The translations under genes and the position numbers were made by a program. From Immersiella caudata (Eukaryota; Ascomycota; Sordariomycetes; Sordariales; Lasiosphaeriaceae): a DNA stretch of 64,000 nucleotides. The stretch's first letter is position 1, and each line of letters starts with the position of its first letter. Below are positions 53,812-62,834 of the stretch, piece after piece. The stretch spans positions 4,278,001 through 4,342,000 of the forward strand of contig JAULSU010000003.1 of assembly GCA_030512335.1 (NCBI GenBank). Reading direction: 5' to 3'. Below the pieces are notes generated by a model. The model was not told the origin of the DNA and made no database searches. It was given only the letters and a program-made list of their open reading frames with translations.

Positions 53812-54021
53812 TTAGCTTTTATTAGGGTTTACCGTTAAGTTAGCCTTTTCCAGGGCGGAGAGGATAAGATAGATATATTTATGATATTCTTTATCTCCTT
53901 TTAAGTAGATAAGGATATCGTTAAGGTAAACAAATATAAACTTATCGATAAAGGGGCGGAGAACGTGGTCAATCATGCTCTGGTACGTTGCGGGGGCGTT
54001 GGTGAGCCTGAAAGGCATCAC
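53812..54021 (-). pseudogene. Gypsy reverse transcriptase remnant
   Basis: Reads MPFRLTNAPATYQSMIDHVL and FIFVYLNDILIYLK. The catalytic YLDD box is YLND here, so the polymerase active site is lost by one G-to-A change. Flanked by stop codons. Confidence 0.85.
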
Positions 54022-56924
54022 TTGGTATTTGTAGTGGCCCAGGTGTGTTTAAAACGCGGTCTTCCACTTATCTCCCGTAGTAATTTATTTATAACTAAAC
54101 GCGTTTAAAGAATTAAATAAGGAGAATTAATCTGCTTTAGTGATCTTTTCTCTAAACTTATTAATCAGGGGTAATAGGTATCGATTTTTAATAGTAACTT
54201 TATTTAGCGAACGGTAATCGATTACTATACGTAATTTGCTGTCCTTCTTAGGTACGAATAACACTAGATAACCCGCCGGTAATTAGGACTTCTAGATAAA
54301 TCCTAAGGTGAGGTTTTCTTCGATATACTTTTAGAGGGCCTTAACCTGCCAGGGGTTAAGGTGGTATATTGGGAAAGATTTTAACTAAGCCCTTGGCTTT
54401 AATTTGATCTTATAATTAAAAGGTCCGTGGTCCGGTAAGTGTAACAGCTTCTCTCTAAACACTAAATACTTCCGGTATTCCTTTAGAACCTTGGACAGGT
54501 TATCTGGAGCCTGTTATTACAGCTGGGTATCTTATTATCTTACCGTTTTCCTTGGTGGTTATTAACGTAACTGCACCTTCTAGTTGTTACCAGATTTGTA
54601 ACCTAAGTTATACGGATCGTCCGTCTTATAAAACCGTATTTACAGTAGGGATAATTTATTAACCTTAGCGTTCTTCGGGTTATCCTTAGCGGGTACGTTA
54701 TCCGGTTTAACACTTATATTATACCGTTTAGTATACCCTTGTGGTATACTGGTTAGTATAATCCGGCTACTGGAGCCTGGATCCTTAGGTCCTTCCCGTT
54801 AGCTGAAACTTAACTGGCTAACGTTCTAGTTAATCGCGGGGTTATACTTCTTTAACCATGGCTTACCTAGGATTATATCGTAGCTAAAGACTAATAAGAT
54901 GTCAAAGGTTACTTATTATTTGTTACTGTCCACTGTGATTAAAAGTGGTGCCTTATAAGTAAGCTTCCCGTTATTATAAGTGTAAAGTTCTCCTTCTTTA
55001 AAGCGGATTATCATTTCTTACGCTTATTTTCGGTAAAGGAGTTATTTCCTGTTAACCAGCTTAGGGTTAATAATATTAACAGCACTATTACTGTCAATTA
55101 TTACTTATACGTGGAATAATTTCCTAAACCCATCTGTTACGTCCATATAAACAGACTAATAATTTCTTTCTTCCTTAAGGTAAGTTATTATAATAGTTCT
55201 GTTATTAAAAGATCTTCCTTAGCCTAACCGATAAGTACCTCTTCTTTATCTTATGGCTTTTACTAACTAGCGGTTTACTGGTTTCCGGCCCTAGTGGAGG
55301 GCCTGAATCTATTTCCCAGGTGGATTTGGGGGTAAGCTTTATGGATTGCTCGGACGTGGTACATAAGGTGCCCGGTATCTTTCTTCAGGTTCTAATCGGC
55401 TTCTTAGGCTTTGATAGTGCATATTTACCTAAACTTAGGGATAAGCGGTTATATGTTATTTCTAAAGACGCTATTTTCGTACGTTCCTTAGTGGAACCGG
55501 TAATACTAATTACGGGTCTTAAGGTCCTGGTGGATAAGGTAAGAAAGACAGGGGTATTAAGTTAACGTTTATTTTTTCCTTCCCTTATCTGTATATACTA
55601 CAGGGATGTTATTAAACAGCGTGAGGTTTATTCCTCCCGAAAACACCTGATAATAACTCTGGGGCATATCCTTATAAACACAGGCCACGGATCCTCTTTC
55701 TTAGATAGTGGGCTAGTGATTATAATATGTCTTTATTCCCCTGTGGGCGGGGAGATCGCAAAAGTCGTAGATATAATTAATCTAAAGGATCTTTAAATGT
55801 TCTTCCTCTCCTTAAAGGGCCCTAAGGGTGGAGGTGCGTAAGTCGAGGCTTAGCATGCTAAGTGTTTTTCCAGCTGTTATTTACTTCACCGTGGGGATCT
55901 CCTCCCAGTTTCCCTAATAGTAGACGGAGCTAAAAGGGTTATAAATTCCTTCTACCCTTTGTTCGAATTCTAATTTATTAATAAACCTTCTCATGGCGTT
56001 GCAGAATTATCCTTAAAGGGTGAGTGTTATAGACGTTTTAGTTGCTGGGTTTATACTTTCCTTAACTACGTAAATCTTAGTTAATACTTTCTGGTAAAGC
56101 GATTCCGGTCTGTAAAATATGTGGTAGTTCCTTAGGTATCTGGCCATAGAAACTCGGGCTTACCGTACGTTAGGAAATTAGTAGTAGTTTCTGGGAGAGA
56201 CACTCCCCAGGCCACCTACTGGCGCGTTTTTATTAAAGGCGGCCCATTCCCGGTGTTATTAACGCTCCTTCTTGGCGTCAGGCAGGCTTTTGTATAATAT
56301 ACTTTATACGTAATACTTCTATGTTTTTTAGACCCATCCGGGGAATATATCACACCTTAGGGTGGTTATTGTTTTTCGTGATCCTTGGATTATTCCTTAG
56401 CTTAAAAGGACCGAGATTTATTCTTTAAATCGGTCTTAATCGACCTACACCTCAGGTACCTTATCCTACATAGGTGTTCCTTCCGTAAGTCGGTCTTTTA
56501 TAACCTATACCCTCCGGGGAACCTTATTTAACCTAAGTATATTAACTCCAAGTGTTACTAATTAGGTTTCTAAGTTAGGGATAGGCATTTTTTACTTCTG
56601 ATCTTTTAGTCTCTATTCCTCCGCTATATACTTACTAAGGGGTGGTGTATCTTAGGTAAAATGCTAACCCATCCCTTTAGTGAGTTTTTATATTACTTTA
56701 GCGGTGTTTCCTAAAAGGGGTAATCGCTCCAGGGGGTCCTTATACTAGGTTTTACTTACGTTAGTGTATTTATTATCAGCTTTTAACCAGTAGGGTAAAG
56801 ACGTGATTAAGTCATCGTCACTTCTTAAGTTAACTATTTATATAGTGACTTTATCCTTACTGTTAGATCAAACGGTTTTTCCTTCTGGTAACAGGTTAAA
56901 CCTGACCTTCTTTTTCTCCTGGCG

Positions 56925-56966
56925 GCATTCCCGTGTGTAATAACTGTTTTTATTACAGTTAAAGCA
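56925..56966 (-). pseudogene. Gag CCHC zinc-knuckle remnant
   Basis: Fourteen codons read CFNCNKNSYYTREC, the C-x2-C-x4-H-x4-C knuckle with the His replaced by Tyr (CAC to TAC). It marks the Gag end of the element. Confidence 0.7.
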
Positions 56967-57963
56967 CTGGATTTTCAACTTATCTTTAGGCTTAGGGTTC
57001 GGGCCCTGGGCGCTCTTTCCGCTTTTTCCCACTATGCTGATATCTATTAGTCCTGGGTGGGTGCTATATGCAGTGCTTTAGTGTTAATACTTCTTTCTTT
57101 CGTTAGCCTTTAACTATAGTTTAGGCGTTTAATAGCGTCCTTAATCTTCCATTTTTCGTTTATACAGGCGAGTGTTAATCTTAATGGCTTTATTAGCGTA
57201 GTTATCGAAATCAAATACGTAACGATCTAACTTACACAGTTTATCCTTAACTTAGGGTTTAAGGCCCTTATAAAAGCGGTGCTTAAAAGTAGACTTATCC
57301 CAGTTAACTTAGTAACGGTCTTGATTAAAGGTGGAAAGATAGGTTGTAACCGAGCTAGTCTAATTTAGTCGTTCTAAATGGTTTTCGGCTTACTTTTATT
57401 TATTACGCTCTCTGTATATCCTGGTGATCTCGTGTTTAAAGTTAACCCATCCTTCATCTACGTCGAAAATTCTGGTAATAATAGGTCACCTTTTGTCAGG
57501 GACAGATAAGAAATAGTTGTTAAGGATTCTATTAAACTATAGGCTGGGGTCTCCTTCTATCTAAAAGGCGGCGTATATGATCTTAGTTTTGATCTGGGAA
57601 GTGTTTTATAAACGGAAGTTAAGTTACAGATGAGTAAGCTATGGTAAAAGTTCCGATACCTTCCCTGTAAAAGGCTTAAAATTACCGGTTTTAATCGTTT
57701 ATACAACGATTACTAAATTAGTGGTGTTAAACCTTATTAAAAAGTTAACGAATTTTCCCATCAGGGTTTGGAGTTCGTCTTTAATAAGTTCGTCATTATC
57801 TAAGGTCTCTAGGCTAATAAGTTAAAGAGGAGAGGGAAAGGACACGTCGTCAGTCCTATTGTTATTATTACCCTTAAAAGGGTTTTACGATAAGGATCTA
57901 ACGGCGGATATAGTGTCTGTAAGCTCTGTAATACTAGTCTTTAAAGGGTAGACGTAAGTATCG

Positions 57964-58453
57964 TGTTACGACCTTTAACCTGTCAACAGGCGGTCGGCAA
58001 GGTCGTTAGATAGGATGGTTAGGCAGAGAAGAGTAGTGTAGAGGCAAGTCCTTATAGACAGGGGTTTACTAGTTAACAATGGTCGTATATCACTATAAGA
58101 CAGAGCAACACTTTAAGTATTAGTGCAGTAAAACATAATCGAAGATAGTTTAATTAATAAGTGAATACTTATGTGAGGAATAGGAGGTTCCTTACACTAT
58201 CGTGGGTATAATGATAGTTATTTATATTAATTAATAGAGATGTAACTTATACTTTAATCTATTGCTCTGTCCCTTGGTGTTTACAGATCACAGAGTAAGT
58301 GCTCTATAGGTCTCCGCTTGATCTGTGACAGAGCGGATTCCTTGGCACAGATCACATAGTATTAAGTGGTTGCTACACGGTGCCCTGTACTGTGACGCCT
58401 GCGGGGATACGTCGGTCCGTTCCGGCCACAAGGGTGGCCCGCAGGTCGTCACA
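57964..58453 (-). repeat. LTR (5' LTR in element orientation)
   Basis: 490 bp, direct copy of 50001-50490 with many C/T and G/A differences. I could not assign the primer-binding site just inside it to a tRNA. Confidence 0.92.
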
Positions 58454-58458
58454 GCGGC

Positions 58459-59366
58459 AGATATAAAAGTTAGACCTTATTTTAAAAGGTGGTAAGTATA
58501 AAGTTATTAGTGATATAACTACTTACCTTGTTAAAAATAAGAAATCTCTATTACATAGGGTTTTCTAGCCGAATTTCTAGTAAATAAACTTTTTTTAACC
58601 ACTTCAGGGCGATCCTTTTATTAGAGAAGCCAGTAGGGGAGTATTTATACTTTTAATCGCAGATAATTAGTTATTTCCGGAAGTAATCGGGGTATTACTA
58701 GCCCTGTAAGCTCGCACCGGTAAACACCACAATAGGTGTAAGTCTCCAGCCCTTAGTAGTAACCACTTTAATAACAGAGACCCAGGTTATAACCTTTAAG
58801 GTTTACTTATATACCCTAGATATCAGGGAGTTGTTAATAACCTTACCACCCTTTATACTCTCCGCCTCTTACATACCGTACTTGTTAACGTTAAAGATAT
58901 GCTTTAAAGGGATATTTTTACTGTTAATCTGGAACTTCAGGCGGTGAAAAAAGTCATCGTAGGCTTCTTTAATACTACCTCGGCGTCGTTTTTAATTAAA
59001 AGGGCGAGAGGATTTAACCTTAACGTTCTTATAGCGGTCGAGAAAGCGGTTAACCCAGCGTTTACCAAGCAGGCGTAAGTCTCCTCCTTACGTGAGGATC
59101 TGTTACACTATTTTGAAGAGTTACACTTTTATAAGAGGCCTTACAGAAGCTTCTTCATTATAAGCCTAATCCACTAAAAGAATCTCCTCGGCTAGAGAAA
59201 GCCGCCGGTGCTGTAATTTGTGTTTGTTACGGGTGGTCGCGCTATAGAGCCGGCCCTAGAGCGTGGTATACGGGATCTCGGTTTTTGCTGTCACTTCTTG
59301 TAAAGTTACGCTGTTATTAACTAAATCGATTACAGTCTGGATATCCTGCTTACAGAGTGTCGGCAT
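58459..59366 (-). pseudogene. Fot1-like transposase, N-terminal half (RIP-damaged)
   Basis: From ATG 59366: MPTLCKQDIQTVIDLVNNSV, then a helix-turn-helix of the psq/pogo type (TLQEVTAKTEIPYTTL) with a TAG at a position usually Gln, then RLYSATTRNKHK, LSLAEEILLVD and another TAG. Nearer the gypsy insertion the DDE core is readable: GWRLTPIVVFTGASLQG, then stops, then PTGFSNKRIALKWLKKVY. These match the order in Fot1-family transposases. The frame is broken only by base substitutions to stop codons, with no net indel. Confidence 0.85.
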
Positions 59367-59464
59367 CTTGAATTTGGTGTAGATTGCGGCTAAATTGAAG
59401 GAGTTGTTGCTGTTGCGATAGGGGGAGCGCGACGCGGTGTTTGGGGGAAAATGATGATCGGCAT

Positions 59465-59495
59465 GGGGGTGGATCGGTTAGGGGGTCCAAGCTTC
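59465..59495 (-). repeat. Right terminal inverted repeat of the Fot1-like element
   Basis: Read on the minus strand from 59495 it begins GAAGCTTGGACCCC and ends CGATCCACCCCC. It is followed outside by TA. Confidence 0.85.
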
Positions 59496-59497
59496 TA

Positions 59498-60654
59498 CCT
59501 TTTTGTGTGTTGGACGATTTCCGGGGCACATACCGGATAGACTTCACGACCGAGGGCCCTCAGCTCAGGCTAAAGAAAACGTTTGTTCTCGCTGAGGTGG
59601 GTCAGTGTTTTTGGGCCTGCTGAAACCAGTCAGACATCGTGATGATGAAACTAATGCTTTGCGCTGGTATATCAAGACACCCGCGAGACGACAACACCCA
59701 TCTCAACCAATACCTCATCGACCGAGGTCCTACAGTCGGCTCTACGGTGGATATCACTATGCAAATGTGTGGGAAATGGAAACTGGGGCTGGTTCCCAAA
59801 GCGCCTGATCGACTTAGGGGACGTACGGAGATCATCCATTCGCCTCGTGGAAACTTTGGGCTGGTCGAGCCGCAACCCGGGTCTTCAAAACGGCCGCTAT
59901 GTCACCCTCAGTCATTGCTGGGGCAAAATTCAGCCTCTAGTTTTTGAAAAAGAGTGAACTGAGCCGCTTCAGAGACGGCATCACACTCAGCGAGCTGCCG
60001 ACAACGTACAGAGAAGCCATCAAGTTCGCCTCGCAACTACTTCAAGTCGGATACATCTGGATTGATTCCCTCTGCATCCTACAAAAAAAGACGATTTTTC
60101 CGATTGGGCCGCGCAATCGGCTGTTCATGCATCGCATTTACGCCGAAGCGTTTCTGAACATATCCCCCACCGCAGCACAGGACAGCACCGCCGGACTGTT
60201 TAACGACAGAGTGCCCGAGCTTCTCTGGAACGAAGACATCTACCTCGACATTGAGCGTTTAACTCCTGCTCTGGATAAAATCGGCGCTTCATCTCTGATG
60301 CAAACTGCAGCTTCCACCAAGCCTCGCTGGTGCAGGCTCGTCGACGTGTCGTTCTGGGACAGCCTGGCGAATCAGGCCCCCGTGAACAAGAGAGCCTGGG
60401 TTTTTCAAGAGAGGCTTCTTGCGCCTCGGGTTCTACACTTCTGCCGAGACCAGATTGTATGGGAGTGTTGCGAGTTTGACGCCACCGAGGCTCAGCCATT
60501 GGGTATGCCCAAGTTCCAGCTGCAGGCTGGCCTGATCGTGGCTGGACCCAGGCTGAAAGGGCTCGACCCTTGGGAGGACGGTCATAAATCCGCAGAAACA
60601 GACTCGGCCACGAAACACCAGATCCAGACTGCCACCTCATCCCAAAAGGGATGA
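59498..60654 (+). pseudogene. HET-domain gene, 3' part after the transposon insertion
   Basis: Resumes with DDFRGTYRIDF and KKTFVLAEV, then passes into another frame with ALRWISLCKC and FPKRLIDLGDV. The HET core follows: GRYVTLSHCWG, LPTTYREAIKFA..LLQVGYIWIDSLCILQ, MHRIYAEAFLNISPTAAQDS, NKRAWVFQERLLAPRVLHFCRDQIVWEC. HET proteins trigger heterokaryon incompatibility and are related to NLR-linked cell-death adaptors. At least two frame changes occur: one before ALRW, which could be an intron, and one at the A5 run near 59945, which looks like a 1-base indel. The protein stops at 60654 soon after WEC, without the usual long C-terminal region. The gene is split by the transposon and probably non-functional. 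Confidence 0.8.
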
Positions 60655-60989
60655 TATACATCTTCGAACTCTGGACAGGGGTCATGGATTGGGCAAATTC
60701 TCTGTCTTTCGCCCCAATGCACTGTGGCCGACGACTCTCCCTTGACCAAGCCAATGGGCACTCCCAAACTTTGCCAAAGGCTTCCACTGCCAACTCCTGA
60801 CTGGTCAAAGTCTGTCTTATGCTGCTGTGAAACCAAAACGCACGATAGTGGCCAATGAACAAGTAGGGCGGCCAGTCAGATATCCCGCAGCCGACGACGT
60901 TGAGGAAAGCAAACTTCGCAGGCAAAAAGATTTGGGAAGTCGGCGTTTGTCCCATCCAACAAACATCGACATCAAGTCCCTGCAGGACC
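60655..60989. other. Intergenic, promoter of the J-domain gene
   Basis: Between the HET remnant and the J-protein gene. May hold decayed 3' HET coding sequence, but no motif was recognised. Confidence 0.45.
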
Positions 60990-62647
60990 ATGGCGCCCGT
61001 TCAAGTCACCGATGACTACTACGCTGTACTCGAAATAAACCAGGACGCAAAGATTGATGTCATCAAAGCGAACTACAAACGGCTTGCTCGAGCAAGACAC
61101 CCCGACAAGAACCCGGGGAACCCAAACGCAACGGCCGAGTTCCAGCTTGTATGTTTCTGGCAATATCTCCCCTCCTGCCATCCAGATAGCCGGCACAGAC
61201 GAACAGCGCTGACGATACCTTTGTCGCGCAGCTCCAAGCCGCCTATTCCACCCTCAACGATGAAGCCCAACGCAGCGACTACGACCGCTACTATCGATAC
61301 ATCCCGAAAACGAAACCCCAACCAAGACCAACTCCCGCACCCCAAAAGCCCCCATCGTCAACACCCCCTCAACCGCCCTCCTCCACCGACCTAGCCGAGA
61401 TCGAAGCCCTCAAAACCCTAGCTAGCACCCTCGACAAATCCATCTTCGACCTCCAAGGCAAAAAAGCCCAAGAAGACTCCCTCCGCATAGACACCATGCG
61501 CGCCCTCACCAAGTGCGCCGCCGCCCTCGAGCGAATGCGCCTAGAGGCCCTAAAGGATGCGCAAGAGGAAGCCGCTCGCAGCGGCTGGTTCGCTTATATC
61601 TACGCAACGGCCGAGACAGAAGAACGGAAAGAGGCCAGGCAGCGCAGGGCGACGGAGAGAAATACGGGCAAGATGGTTCGCGAGGCGGAGGAGAAGAAGC
61701 TCAGGGTTAGGATGGAAGGGATCCAGGCGCGGATTAGCGGTTTTGAGGAGAGGATTGCGCAGATGAGGAAGCAGAAGGTGGCGGTGATGGAGAGGATGCA
61801 GGCGGCGAGGGAGAGAGTTAGGTTGGCGGAGGAGAAGGGGTGGAGGGAACGAGAGGCAGAGGCGAGGAGGCAGAGGGAGAAGGAGGTGGAAGAGGAGCGT
61901 AAGCGGGCGCTGGCGGCAGAGGCGAGGAGGAAGCGAGAAGAAGAGATTAGGAAGAGAGAGGCGGAAAGGGAGGAGATTATGAAAAGAAATGAGGCGAGGA
62001 AGAGAGAGGAGGCGAGGAGGGAGGATAGGAAGAAGCGGGAGGAGGAGGAGCACGGGGAACGGTGGAGGAGGTATTACGAAGAGATTTGTCGGCAAGAGGA
62101 GGAAAAAGAGAAGTGTAGGGCAGAAGGGGTACGGAGGGAGGCGGAAAAGAAGAGGGCGGAGGAAGTGAGGAGGGAAATGGAGATGCGGGACTTGAAAATT
62201 CAGCAGGCGATTTTGGAAGCGGACAGGTTGAGGAGGGAAGCCGCTGAGGAGAGTGCAAGGAAGGCCGCCGAGGAGAGTGCAAGGAAGGCCGCCGAGGAGA
62301 GCGCAGCAAAAGGTGCTGAGCCGAGAGGTGGTGCGACACGGAGTGACAGGGGTGGGGTTAGGGGAAGGGGAAGAAGCTGGAGAGGCCGCGGAGGCCGGGG
62401 AGGGCTGGGCGGTAGTCATAGGGATCGAGAGACTAACGGCGCCCCAAGGCAGCCAGCCGAAAGGTCGAGAGAAAGCAACCAAGATTGTGAGCACAAGGGG
62501 TGGTGGGAGAAGGAAGCAGATTGTCAGGTTTGCCCGCAGTGTCATCGCTATAACAAGTGGGCTACTTTCCGCTGTCGCGACTGCGATGTCAGGGCGTGTC
62601 CTAAATGCCGCGATGTTCTTAGGGGGAGCGGAACTGGTGATAGCTGA
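60990..62647 (+). CDS. J-domain (DnaJ) protein with charged coiled coil, RGG stretch and zinc ribbon
   Basis: Two exons (60990-61148, 61232-62647; 83-bp GTATGT..CAG intron) encode 524 residues. The J domain is at residues 5-75: DYYAVLEINQDAKIDVIKAN, the HPD tripeptide at 37-39, and after the junction LQAAYSTLNDEAQRSDYDRY. A Pro-rich linker is followed by about 250 residues of Arg/Glu/Lys-rich single-helix or coiled coil, containing three tandem EESARKAA units near its end. An RGG/RG-rich patch follows (GGVRGRGRSWRGRGGRGG). The C-terminal 45 residues hold eight Cys in paired CxxC knuckles (CEHKGWW...CQVCPQC...CRDCDVRACPKC), a zinc ribbon seen in fungal J-proteins. It presumably recruits Hsp70. 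The RGG patch suggests RNA binding. Confidence 0.88.
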
Positions 62648-62834
62648 ACACTGTTCAGTTACTGTTTCTGGTGGGGGTAACTTGGATACATGAAAGAGAG
62701 AGAGCACGTCAGTTTGGATAGTAACTTGCGCTTTCATGTTGCGAGCCGAGTCCAAGACACCATCGAGGCTGGAGAAGTGGTGAACAAAGCAAGTAAGGGG
62801 AACAACTCGCTCGCGCCCTGTCCCCAAGCATCGT
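62648..62834. other. Short convergent intergenic region
   Basis: Separates the 3' ends of the J-protein and P450 genes. No features. Confidence 0.5.

Larger units (their letters stand above)
50001..58453 (-). mobile_element. Complete but RIP-inactivated Ty3/gypsy LTR retrotransposon
   Basis: Two 490-bp direct LTRs (50001-50490 and 57964-58453) start TGTTACGACC and end GGTCGTCACA. They are flanked by the same 5-bp duplication GCGGC (49996-50000 and 58454-58458). The element reads on the minus strand: a Gag-type zinc knuckle at about 56.9 kb, reverse transcriptase at about 53.9 kb, RNase H at about 53.3 kb and integrase at about 52.5 kb. The RT before integrase order defines the gypsy class. 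A polypurine tract (AAAGAGGGGGGATCG on the minus strand) abuts the LTR at 50490, confirming orientation. No frame exceeds about 85 codons. LTR differences in the first 100 bp are all transitions, as RIP produces. Confidence 0.92.
49155..59495 (-). mobile_element. Fot1/pogo-type DNA transposon, split by a nested gypsy element
   Basis: Ends are 31-bp inverted repeats with 3 mismatches (left GACGTTTGGACCCGCTAACC..., right GAAGCTTGGACCCCCTAACC... read inward), flanked by TA on both sides (49153-49154 and 59496-59497). Removing the nested retrotransposon and one 5-bp target copy leaves 1,883 bp, close to the roughly 1.9 kb of Fot1. The minus strand then holds one transposase frame of 543 codons (59366 to 49277, through the nested insertion), matching the known Fot1 transposase size (542). 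In-frame TAG and TAA codons are scattered through it, as expected of RIP. The element interrupts a HET gene. Confidence 0.88.

Noticed and set aside
55320..55565. 81-codon plus-strand frame inside the gypsy element
   Set aside because: Opposite to the element's coding strand and no recognisable domain; treated as chance.
60200..60991. Minus-strand open frame over the HET remnant
   Set aside because: HET motifs are on the plus strand; the minus frame shows no domain.
61550..62827. Long minus-strand open frame (425 codons)
   Set aside because: Complement of the Glu/Arg-rich coiled coil of the J-protein, giving Leu/Pro/Ser-rich nonsense; the sense strand has a J domain and zinc ribbon.
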